Shown here: positions 51,148 to 58,378 of the stretch, piece by piece | How the letters are laid out: each line of letters begins with the position of its first letter | Position numbering within the stretch: the stretch's first letter is position 1 | Source: Pseudoduganella guangdongensis | Lineage (GTDB): Bacteria > Pseudomonadota > Gammaproteobacteria > Burkholderiales > Burkholderiaceae_D | Direction of reading: 5' to 3' | Assembly: GCF_009857475.1 (NCBI RefSeq) | Contig: NZ_WWCJ01000007.1 | Location: 62,001 to 126,000, forward strand | Length of the DNA: 64,000 nt | Made by a program: the position numbers and the translations under genes | The notes under the pieces: model-generated | Seen by the model: the letters and a program-made list of their open reading frames with translations, nothing else | What the model was told of the DNA's origin: nothing | Database searches by the model: none

Positions 51148-51591
51148 ATGGCCCGACTGAAGCTTGAGTTCCCGGAAGACCAATTCTGTTTTTCGACCCA
51201 GCTGACGGTGCGCGTGACCGACATCAACGCCGCCAACCACCTCGGCAACGATTCGATGATTTCCATGATTTCCGAAGCGCGGGCGCGCTTCCTGTTCGAG
51301 TACGGCGTGCAGGAAACCGAGGCCGACGGCACCGGCATCATCGTCACCGACCTGGCCACCACCTACCGCGCCGAAGCCCATGCGCGCGACCAGCTGCTGT
51401 TCGAAGTGGGGGTGATGGACTTCAACAAATACGGCGGCGATGTGATCTTCCGCGTCACCCGCCCGGAAGACGGCAAGCAGGTGGCCATGGCCAAGCAGGG
51501 CTTCGTTTTCTACAACTACAAGAGCAGCCAGGTGGTGCCGATGCCAGACGACTTCCGCGCCAAATTCAGCCGCGTCAACTGGATCGACTAG
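51148..51591 (+). CDS. Thioesterase of the hot-dog fold
   Basis: A 147-residue protein. The strand/turn TVRVTDINAANHLGNDSMISMISEARARFL corresponds to the 4HBT catalytic region (D-x-N...H-x-G-N). It continues with ATTYRAEAHARDQLLFEV and VAMAKQGFVFYNYKSS. It probably hydrolyses an acyl-CoA or related thioester in the cytoplasm; substrate unknown. The ATG at 51148 is only 41 bases after the sugar dehydrogenase stop, so they may share a transcript. It is convergent with the DUF3016 gene (1-base gap). Confidence 0.87.
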   Translation: MARLKLEFPEDQFCFSTQLTVRVTDINAANHLGNDSMISMISEARARFLFEYGVQETEADGTGIIVTDLATTYRAEAHARDQLLFEVGVMDFNKYGGDVIFRVTRPEDGKQVAMAKQGFVFYNYKSSQVVPMPDDFRAKFSRVNWID

Positions 51592-51592
51592 G

Positions 51593-52096
51593 CTACTTCT
51601 TGCTCAACTGGGTGGGTACCTTGAAGGTCGCCTTGAACCAGTTGTCCAGCATCGGCTTCTCATAGCGCAGCAGGTCGCCGCTGCGGTAATGGTTGATGCC
51701 GTGCAGGTAATCCATATTGTTCAGGTTGGACTCCCCGCTGGCCAGCACCTTGCCCTCCTCTTCCAGCGCATATTTCAGCTGCATGGTCGGCCAGTCGGCC
51801 CCGCCGCGCAGGATGCGGATATCGCGCAGGGTATTGCGGCGCGGCTCGACGCGGCCAGCCAGGTCGATCTCGGTCACCGTAATTTTCAGCTGCTGGTTGG
51901 CCGGCAGCTGCTTGCCCAGGTGCTCGAAATGCGCGGTCAGCTCTTTCAGCAGTTGCGCACGGTCCTGCTCCCAGAACGGCACGTCGATGAACTTGTCCGG
52001 TTCCTGGTAGCTGACCTGCACCGTGCCGGCCGACGCGGCACCGGCCGCAGCCAGCATCAGCGCTGCGGCAATCCAGAGGCGGGTTTGGCGTTTCAT
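51593..52096 (-). CDS. DUF3016 secreted protein
   Basis: A 167-residue protein. ATG 52096 gives a signal peptide (LWIAAALMLAAAGAASA). The mature part starts VQVSYQEPDKFIDVPFWEQD and contains KITVTEIDLAGRVEPRR. Then come DIRILRGGADWPTMQLKYAL and SGDLLRYEKPMLDNWF, the conserved DUF3016 blocks. Function unknown; periplasmic location expected. The gene follows phoX on the same strand but is separated from it by a strong terminator, so it has its own promoter. Confidence 0.85.
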   Translation of the reverse strand: MKRQTRLWIAAALMLAAAGAASAGTVQVSYQEPDKFIDVPFWEQDRAQLLKELTAHFEHLGKQLPANQQLKITVTEIDLAGRVEPRRNTLRDIRILRGGADWPTMQLKYALEEEGKVLASGESNLNNMDYLHGINHYRSGDLLRYEKPMLDNWFKATFKVPTQLSKK

Positions 52097-52172
52097 GATA
52101 GCGATCCTTTCATAGACAGCCTTCAATATACTCCTCCACCACGCCGGCGGTACCGATGAAACAGTTTCTAAC

Positions 52173-52202
52173 AAAAAAAACGGGCCGGAAACGTCCGGCC
52201 CG
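52173..52202 (-). terminator. Intrinsic terminator of phoX
   Basis: Read on the minus strand: a perfect 9-bp stem of CGGGCCGGA and TCCGGCCCG with loop CGTT, followed by eight T. It lies 20 bases after the phoX stop. Confidence 0.92.
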
Positions 52203-52222
52203 CTGTGCCCGCCTAACGCGGC

Positions 52223-54406
52223 TTAGGTACCGATGCGGCCGCCGTCATCCTTGGTGATGGCGATGGTGGCCGAGCGCGGACGCTTGCCGGCGCCGTAACC
52301 GGCGTTGGCCGGCCACTGGCTGCTGTACTTGGTCGGATCGGCGACATTGGCCATGGCCGTGCCCTCGCCCGGGTGCTGGATGTTGACGAACAGGGTCTTG
52401 CCATCCGGCGACTCGGCGATGCCGGTCAGCTCGCAGTCGACCGGCCCCACCAGGAAGCGCTTCAGGGTGTCGGCAGTTGGGGTCTTGCCGACGAAGGTGT
52501 CGACATTGCCGGCCGGGTAAGCCAGGGTGACCTTCTTGCCGTCGCCCACGCTGCCCGGCACGCCGGCCAGCATCATGCAGTTGGTAGCATCGGTGTAGGC
52601 GCCGTCGTCGGTCTGGATCCAGCAGATGCCGGTGGACTTGGCGAAGGCCAGGCCGTCCGGGCTGGAGAAGTCCTGGTCAGCGGTCAGACTGGACAGGTTG
52701 ACCATGCCCGGGTTGGCGTCGGACTGGGCGCCGAACAGGTAGACGTCCCAGCTGAAGGTGGCGGAAGCGTTGCCGTCCTTCTCTTTCACGCGCAGGATAT
52801 GGCCGTTGACGTTGCCGGTCTGCTTGCTGCTGCCCTTCATGTCCTCGTAAGTACGCGGGTTCGGGCCGTCCGGCGCGGTGCGCGCGCTATTGTTGGTCAG
52901 GGTGAAGTAGACCTCGCCGTTGGCCGGGTTGACCGAGCACCACTCCGGGCGGTCCATCTTGGTCGCGCCCACCGCGTCGGCCGCCAGGCGGGCGTTCACC
53001 AGCACGTCGGCCTGGTCGGCAAACTTGTAGGTGGTGTAGGCGGCGATGGCGGCGTTGTTGATGCTCAGCTCGATCCAGGAACCGGTGCCGTCGGCATTGA
53101 ACTTGGCCACGAACAGCTTGCCCGCGTCCAGGTATTTGTCGCCGGTGGCCAGCACGTCGGCCGGGGTGGCGTCGGCCTCGCTCCAGGTCGCGGTCGAGAC
53201 GAATTTATAGATGTACTCGTTGCGCGAATCGTCGCCCATGTACACCGCCAGCGGCTGGCCGGCCACGGTCTTGCCGAAGGCCGCGCTTTCGTGGGCGTAG
53301 CGGCCCAGGGCGGTACGCTTGCGCAGGGCGCGGGTCTTGTTGTACGGGTCGGCTTCGGTGATGTAGCCCTGGCCGTTCATCTCGTTGCGGTAGTCATCGC
53401 TGCCGTCGGTCGAGGCGCCCAGCTTGGAGATGTTCCAGCGCGCGTACTTGTCGTCGGCGCCGCCGGTTTCCCAGGCGTGGCGCGACGCGGCGCCCTGGCT
53501 GCGGCCATAGCGCTTGAGCGAAGCCACGCTCTTGTCGCCGCGCGCCGCGTCGTCGGCCGCGCCGCGGGTGAAGTAGCCGCTCCAGTTCTCTTCGCCGGTG
53601 ACGAAGGAGCCCCATGGGGTCTTGCCGGTGCCGCAGTTGTTCAGGGTGCCGCGCGTCTTGCTGCCGTCCGGCGAGTACTTGGTTTTCAGCAGGGCGTTGC
53701 CCTTGGCCGGGCCGTGGATGTCGCACTCGGTCAGGCAGGTCACGCGGCGGTTGTACGCCGAATCCTTGACGTACTCCCACTTGCCGCCGACCTTGCGCAC
53801 TTCCACCACGGAGATGCCGTGCAGCGCGGTTTCGCGGTCCACCTCGGCCGCCGGGCGCGGCAGGGTGTTGGTGCCGCCGTTGGCGTGGATGAAGAAGGCC
53901 GAGTATTTTTCGTTGATGGTCGCTTCGTGGTTGACCGCCAGCAGGCCGCGCTCGCTGCCATTGGCCGACGGCTTGCCTGCGCTGTCCAGGCCGAAGAATT
54001 CCATGCCGTCGTGCTGGTCGCCGGCGCGGCTCTCAAAGTCGCCGTCGGTGCCGTCGTTCTTGAAGGCGGCGGTGGACGCCGTCAGCGGGTCGCCCATCGC
54101 GTAGATCACGCTCGCGGTGTAGCCGGCCGGCACGATCACCTTGTCCGCCAGGCTCTTGCCGACGGCCGCGAAGCCCAGCAGCTTCTCGGACGGGGTCGGC
54201 ACGTCCGGTTTGGTGACGACCGGCGCATCATCGTTGCCGCCGCCGCAGGCGGTCAGCGTGGCCGAACCCATCATCACCGAGATGGCCGACGCCACCGAAC
54301 CGCGCAACAGGTTGCGGCGGCTGATGCGCTTGTCGAGGATTTCGCTGAAGTGTTCGTTCGGGGTATCGTTGTAGCCGATGTCGTCGTGATCGATTTTGTG
54401 TTCCAT
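52223..54406 (-). CDS. phoX: PhoX-family alkaline phosphatase (DUF839), Tat lipoprotein
   Basis: A 727-residue protein. ATG 54406 replaces a far longer open frame and sits behind GGAAAG. The twin-arginine signal KRISRRNLLRGSVA (about residues 27-40) is followed by a lipobox-like LTAC (Cys54), so it is probably a Tat-exported lipoprotein. The PhoX body is complete: LLAVNHEATINEK, WGSFVTGEENWSGYF, SAAFGKTVAGQPLAVYMGDD, WCSVNPANGEVYFTLTNN, PDGLAFAKSTGICWIQTDDG and LTGIAESPDGKTLFVNIQHPG. PhoX enzymes use Ca/Fe and release phosphate from phosphoesters. A Pho box and matched -10 lie upstream, so induction by PhoB under phosphate starvation is expected. Confidence 0.92.
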   Translation of the reverse strand: MEHKIDHDDIGYNDTPNEHFSEILDKRISRRNLLRGSVASAISVMMGSATLTACGGGNDDAPVVTKPDVPTPSEKLLGFAAVGKSLADKVIVPAGYTASVIYAMGDPLTASTAAFKNDGTDGDFESRAGDQHDGMEFFGLDSAGKPSANGSERGLLAVNHEATINEKYSAFFIHANGGTNTLPRPAAEVDRETALHGISVVEVRKVGGKWEYVKDSAYNRRVTCLTECDIHGPAKGNALLKTKYSPDGSKTRGTLNNCGTGKTPWGSFVTGEENWSGYFTRGAADDAARGDKSVASLKRYGRSQGAASRHAWETGGADDKYARWNISKLGASTDGSDDYRNEMNGQGYITEADPYNKTRALRKRTALGRYAHESAAFGKTVAGQPLAVYMGDDSRNEYIYKFVSTATWSEADATPADVLATGDKYLDAGKLFVAKFNADGTGSWIELSINNAAIAAYTTYKFADQADVLVNARLAADAVGATKMDRPEWCSVNPANGEVYFTLTNNSARTAPDGPNPRTYEDMKGSSKQTGNVNGHILRVKEKDGNASATFSWDVYLFGAQSDANPGMVNLSSLTADQDFSSPDGLAFAKSTGICWIQTDDGAYTDATNCMMLAGVPGSVGDGKKVTLAYPAGNVDTFVGKTPTADTLKRFLVGPVDCELTGIAESPDGKTLFVNIQHPGEGTAMANVADPTKYSSQWPANAGYGAGKRPRSATIAITKDDGGRIGT

Positions 54407-54447
54407 GACGCTTTCCAAGGGTGGAGGGGGAGTTAAAACTGCCCGCC

Positions 54448-54481
54448 ATTCTAGGAAGCGAAGATGACAACAATGTGACGC
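54448..54481 (-). promoter_or_regulatory. Pho box and -10 element of phoX
   Basis: On the minus strand GTCAC and GTCAT repeat at an 11-base period inside GCGTCACATTGTTGTCATC (54481 to 54463). This fits the PhoB direct-repeat consensus. Exactly 10 bases later comes TAGAAT (54453 to 54448), the spacing of E. coli Pho promoters, where the Pho box replaces the -35. The ATG is about 40 bases further on. Confidence 0.7.
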
Positions 54482-54498
54482 GGCGACAGCTTTTCGCC

Positions 54499-55197
54499 TC
54501 AAGCGCCGGACAGGATGCGCCGCAGCACGCCGGCGCACGCCACCGGTGCCGCCTGCAGCAGGCAGTGCGGCCCCTCGATGCGGTGGATGGTTACGCGCGC
54601 GTTGCGGCGCGCGATCGCGTCGGCGCAGGCAGGCGGCACCAGCTGGTCGCACGTCGCCTGCAGATAATGGATCGGCAGCGCTAGCGACGGTAATTGCGCG
54701 GCCACATCCACCGCCAGCAGCGCCCTCGCCCGCTGCGCCAGGACGGCCGGCGCCACCGTTGCCAAGGCCTGTGCCAGCAAGCTGCGCAAGGCTGCGATGC
54801 CGCTGCGTCCCAGCAGCAATGGCGCCGCCAGCAGGCGCGCGGCCGGCTTCAGCCAGGGGCCCCGTGCCAGCCATCCCAAACGGCGCAAGGCCGGGCGCGG
54901 GTTGCTGGCGAAGGTGCAGCACAAGACCAGGCCGACCAGGCCCGGCGGGCGCTGCGCCGCGAGGGCAATGGCAATAGGACCGGAGAAGGACTCGCCCAGC
55001 AAGACATAGGGCCGGCCGGTCGGCAAGGCCTGCCACGCAAGCTGTTCCAGTTCAGCGTATGCCAGCGGCTGGTCATGCGGATAGCGGACGCGCGTCACCT
55101 CCACCGCATCGCCCAAGGCCGCCGCCAGCGGGTCGAACAGCGTGCCCGTACCATCCATGCCCGGCAGCAGCACCAGCGCCGGCTTCACGCCAGCCAT
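54499..55197 (-). CDS. Alpha/beta hydrolase
   Basis: A 232-residue protein starting at ATG 55197 (MAGVKPALVLLPGMDGTG). LLPGMDGTGTLFDPLAAAL is the oxyanion loop, and VLLGESFSGPIAIALAA has the nucleophile Ser (about residue 72). LQATCDQLVPP supplies the acid and IEGPHCLLQAAP the His. It is similar to small carboxylesterases and menaquinone-type hydrolases; substrate unknown. The ATG lies within the last 13 bases of the GNAT gene upstream, so its translation is coupled. Confidence 0.85.
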   Translation of the reverse strand: MAGVKPALVLLPGMDGTGTLFDPLAAALGDAVEVTRVRYPHDQPLAYAELEQLAWQALPTGRPYVLLGESFSGPIAIALAAQRPPGLVGLVLCCTFASNPRPALRRLGWLARGPWLKPAARLLAAPLLLGRSGIAALRSLLAQALATVAPAVLAQRARALLAVDVAAQLPSLALPIHYLQATCDQLVPPACADAIARRNARVTIHRIEGPHCLLQAAPVACAGVLRRILSGA

Positions 55198-55667
55198 TCC
55201 ATTTGCTGAACCTGGATGTGAGGATGGCTTTCCAGCGCCTCCCAGTGCGGCAGGAAGGTGAAGCCGCGTTTGCGGTAAAAGGCGCTGGCGCGCGCATTCT
55301 CCGGCGCGACATCCAGCACCACACGGCGATGGCCCTGGGCCACCGCATGTGCCAGCATGGCGTCGACCAGGGCGGCCGCCGCGCCGCTGCCGCGCTGTCC
55401 AGGCCTGACCCACATCGCGATCAGGTTGTATTCCTGCGCGGCGCTGAGCACGCCACCGACCATGCCGGACGGCGCACCTTCCGCATCGAAGGCCAGCAAG
55501 TAGCTTGCCGGGCCGCGTCCGGCGGCGCGGTCGCGCCATTGGTCATCGGTATTGGCGGCGGCGCTGGCATGGGTGACGCCGAAAGCAGTCGGCGCATCCA
55601 GCAGCGCGGCCAGGCGCAGTTCTTTGAGGAGGGGCCAGTCTTGTTCGGTGGTGTGGCGGATCAGCAT
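55185..55667 (-). CDS. GNAT-family N-acetyltransferase
   Basis: A 160-residue GNAT of the RimI-like type. It starts MLIRHTTEQDWPLLKELRLAAL. The acetyl-CoA loop is VRPGQRGSGAAAALVDAMLA (Q/R-x-x-G-x-G/A), followed by VVLDVAPENARASAFYRKRGF, where the Asn and Tyr are typical. Substrate unknown. It is coupled to the alpha/beta hydrolase by a 13-base overlap and divergent from the Fpg/Nei gene. Confidence 0.9.
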   Translation of the reverse strand: MLIRHTTEQDWPLLKELRLAALLDAPTAFGVTHASAAANTDDQWRDRAAGRGPASYLLAFDAEGAPSGMVGGVLSAAQEYNLIAMWVRPGQRGSGAAAALVDAMLAHAVAQGHRRVVLDVAPENARASAFYRKRGFTFLPHWEALESHPHIQVQQMEWLA

Positions 55668-55818
55668 GGGGTTCCGGAGCGTCGGCGGACGGCCAGTATA
55701 TCAATCATGCCAGCGCCACTCATCTTCCCCGTCCGTGCGGCGTTCCTCCATAGTTTGTGTGTGCGCGCACGGCGCAGGCGCGGCGCCGGCCGGAGACTGG
55801 GCAGAAAGGAGGCTCCCC

Positions 55819-56574
55819 ATGCCCGAAGGTCCATCCATCGCCATCCTCGCCGAATCCGTGCAAGGCTTCGCCGGCCGCACCATCGCCGCCGCCAGCGGCA
55901 ACAGCAAAGCCTTGCCATACGACGAACTGCCCGGCCAGCCCATCCTCTCGCTGCGCAGCTGGGGCAAACACTTCCTGCTCGAATTGCCGCTATACACGCT
56001 GCGCATCCACTTCCTCATGTTCGGCAGCTACCGCATCGACGAACGCAAGGAAGGCGCGCGCCCGCGCCTGTCGCTGCAATTCGCAGAAGGCGGGGAACTG
56101 AACTTTTATAGCTGCTCGATCAAGCTGGTGGAAGGCGAACTGGAGCAGGCCTACGACTGGCGCGGCGACGTCATGGCGGATGCCTGGAGCCCACGCCTGG
56201 CATTAAAGAAATTGCGAGAAAACCCGGAGCGTTTTGCCTGCGACGTATTACTCGACCAAAATATTTTTGCCGGAGTTGGTAATATTATCAAAAACGAAGT
56301 ATTGTTTCGTTTGCACATTCATCCTCTCTCCACGGTAATTAATTTGCCGCAAAGCAAATTACGGGACTTGGTGAAGCAAGCGCGCCAATACAGTTTTGAA
56401 TTTAAAATCTGGAAACAGGCTTTGGTCCTGAAACAGCATTGGCAAGTGCATAACCGCAGTGAATGCCCGCGTTGCCACATCACGCTGCAGCGGGCCCACC
56501 TCGGCCTTACGCAGCGGCGCACCTTTTGGTGCGAACGTTGCCAGACGCGTTACGATAGTTCATTGGTGTTGTAA
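55819..56574 (+). CDS. Fpg/Nei-family DNA glycosylase/AP lyase
   Basis: A 251-residue protein starting at ATG 55819 behind AAGGAGG. After Met removal the N-terminal Pro2-Glu3 (PEGPSIAILAE) is the nucleophile/acid pair. The helix-two-turn-helix has DVLLDQNIFAGVGNIIKNEVLF. The C-terminal zinc finger is C-P-R-C ... C-E-R-C with QRRTFWCERCQTRY. The MPEGPS start suggests endonuclease VIII-like specificity for oxidised pyrimidines rather than 8-oxoguanine. Codon choice from about 56220 to 56460 is visibly richer in A/T than the first half of the gene. Confidence 0.9.
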   Translation: MPEGPSIAILAESVQGFAGRTIAAASGNSKALPYDELPGQPILSLRSWGKHFLLELPLYTLRIHFLMFGSYRIDERKEGARPRLSLQFAEGGELNFYSCSIKLVEGELEQAYDWRGDVMADAWSPRLALKKLRENPERFACDVLLDQNIFAGVGNIIKNEVLFRLHIHPLSTVINLPQSKLRDLVKQARQYSFEFKIWKQALVLKQHWQVHNRSECPRCHITLQRAHLGLTQRRTFWCERCQTRYDSSLVL

Positions 56575-56600
56575 AGATCTAGCCAAATTAGTATTGCCTG

Positions 56601-56629
56601 TTGTTAATAGGAATAGGTCGGACTACAAT
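56601..56629 (+). promoter_or_regulatory. Sigma-70 promoter of the HD-GYP regulator gene
   Basis: TTGTTA (56601-56606), a 17-base spacer, TACAAT (56624-56629). The predicted start is about 56636, giving a leader of nearly 60 bases. Confidence 0.55.
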
Positions 56630-56694
56630 CGGTCAGATGCGCCTAAAAATTGCGCATCGCCCAGGACTTTGTGTCACATTTGGAATTTACCAAT

Positions 56695-58200
56695 ATGTCT
56701 TTCTTGTCTTCTGCTACGCCCAAGCTCGCGCCGTGGAGAATCCTGCTGGTTGATGACGAACCTGATATTCACGACATCACCAAACTCACCCTGAGCCGCT
56801 TCCGTCTTGAAGGCCGCGGCCTGACCTTCCTGCACGCCTACAGCGGCGCCGAAGCCAAGGAAGTGCTGGCGCGCGAAAAAGACATCGCCCTGGTCTTCCT
56901 CGACGTGGTGATGGAAAAGGAAGACTCGGGCCTGGAAGTGGCGCGCTGGATGCGCCAGGACCTGGACAACCAGTTCACCCGCATCGTGCTGCGCACCGGC
57001 CAGCCCGGCCAGGCGCCGGAAGAACGCGTGATCGTCAATTACGACATCAACGACTACAAAGAAAAGACCGAGCTCGACCGCACCAAGCTGTTCACCACCA
57101 CCTTCGCCGCCCTGCGCGCCTACCGCGACATCATGAAGGTGGAGGAAGCGCGCCAGCAGCAGCTGCACTACCGCGAAGGGCTGGAGCGCGTGATTGCCGC
57201 CTCCGCCCACATTTTCCAGGCGCGCAACCTAAAGGACTTCGCCAACGGCCTGCTGCAGCAAGTGGTAGCCCTGCTGCGCCTGGAGCAAAGCATGCTGGTG
57301 CGCCTGCGCGGCGCCACCGCCGTGAGCGGTGAGAGCAGGTACGAAGTGCTGGCCCAGATCGGCCAGGAGGAAGACAGCCTGCTGACGCCGGAACTGCTGG
57401 ACCAGCTCAAGGACGCCGAAAGCAACCGCATCTCGCGCATGGCCGGCGACACCTTTGTCGGCTACTTCCCCAACAGCAGCGGCAAAGCCTCGCTGCTGAT
57501 CCTGAAAGGCGTGGACGACATTTCCGATATCGACCAAAAGCTGCTGCAGATCTTCTGCAGCGGGGTCGCGATCGCCTTCGACAATATCCTGCTGACGCAG
57601 GAAATCACCGACACCCAGGCCGAGCTGATCATGCGCCTGGGCGACGTGGTGGAATCGCGCTCCAACGAAGCGGGCAACCACGTGCGCCGCATGGCCGAAT
57701 TCTGCCACCTGCTGGCCACCGCCGCCGGCATGCCGGAGGAGGAAACCGCCGTGCTCAAGCACGCCGCCCCGATGCACGACATCGGCAAGATCGCCACGCC
57801 CGACTCGGTGCTGCTAAAACCCGGCAAGCTCGACCCGGCCGAATGGGAAATCATGAAACAGCACCCGACGGTCGGCCTGTCGATCCTGGACGGCTCGCAG
57901 CGCCCGATCCTGAAGGCGGCCGCCGTGATCGCCCACCAGCACCATGAAAAGTTTGACGGCAGCGGCTACCCGCAAGGTCTGGTCGGCCACGCCATCCACG
58001 AATACGCCCGCATTGTCGCCGTGGCCGACGTATTCGACGCCCTGATGCACAAGCGCTGCTACAAAGACGCCTGGCCCGTAGCCCAGGTGGTCGAGCACAT
58101 GCGCGAAGTCGCCGGCAAGCACCTCGACCCCAAGTTCGTCGAACTGCTGATCGCCAACATGGACCAGGCCCTCGCCATCAACGAACGCTTCCCCGACTAA
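56695..58200 (+). CDS. Response regulator with DUF3369 and HD-GYP domain
   Basis: A 501-residue cytoplasmic protein from ATG 56695. The receiver (about residues 13-140) has RILLVDDEPDIH and VFLDVVMEKEDSG with the phospho-Asp, then IVLRTGQPGQAPE. A DUF3369 (GAF-like) domain (about 150-310) precedes an HD-GYP domain (about 325-495). The HD-GYP has KHAAPMHDIGKIATPDSVL, AHQHHEKFDGSGYPQGL (the GYP motif intact) and ARIVAVADVFDAL. It should degrade c-di-GMP on phosphorylation. The convergent kinase gene at 58379 is the obvious partner; a 171-bp inverted-repeat element separates them. Its upstream region and the neighbouring glycosylase 3' half are lower in G+C. Confidence 0.93.
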   Translation: MSFLSSATPKLAPWRILLVDDEPDIHDITKLTLSRFRLEGRGLTFLHAYSGAEAKEVLAREKDIALVFLDVVMEKEDSGLEVARWMRQDLDNQFTRIVLRTGQPGQAPEERVIVNYDINDYKEKTELDRTKLFTTTFAALRAYRDIMKVEEARQQQLHYREGLERVIAASAHIFQARNLKDFANGLLQQVVALLRLEQSMLVRLRGATAVSGESRYEVLAQIGQEEDSLLTPELLDQLKDAESNRISRMAGDTFVGYFPNSSGKASLLILKGVDDISDIDQKLLQIFCSGVAIAFDNILLTQEITDTQAELIMRLGDVVESRSNEAGNHVRRMAEFCHLLATAAGMPEEETAVLKHAAPMHDIGKIATPDSVLLKPGKLDPAEWEIMKQHPTVGLSILDGSQRPILKAAAVIAHQHHEKFDGSGYPQGLVGHAIHEYARIVAVADVFDALMHKRCYKDAWPVAQVVEHMREVAGKHLDPKFVELLIANMDQALAINERFPD

Positions 58201-58369
58201 AACCGGTGCCAGGTCTGTCATTTGGACAGCCACCGCACACCTTTGAGAAAAATCAAAACGCGCCGATTGTGCAACATCGGCGCGTTTTCTTTTTGCGCGA
58301 ACTCACGTGTATTGAGCTAGATCAAACGGACACGCTTGGTGTCCGAATGACAGACCTGGCACCGGTTTT
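58199..58369. repeat. 171-bp nested inverted-repeat element
   Basis: 31-bp arms at 58199-58229 and 58339-58369 match with two mismatches, both beginning AAAACCGGTGCCAGGTCTG. Inside the right half is a hairpin CGGACAC-GCTTG-GTGTCCG (58327-58345). Near the centre lies a strong terminator hairpin (58255-58288). The left arm starts at the stop codon of the HD-GYP gene; the right arm ends 10 bases from the kinase stop. Confidence 0.85.
58255..58288. terminator. Bidirectional terminator hairpin
   Basis: Perfect 13-bp arms AAAACGCGCCGAT (58255-58267) and ATCGGCGCGTTTT (58276-58288) with loop TGTGCAAC. U-runs occur on both strands, so it can end both convergent transcripts. Confidence 0.9.
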
Positions 58370-58378
58370 CGCCGAGCT

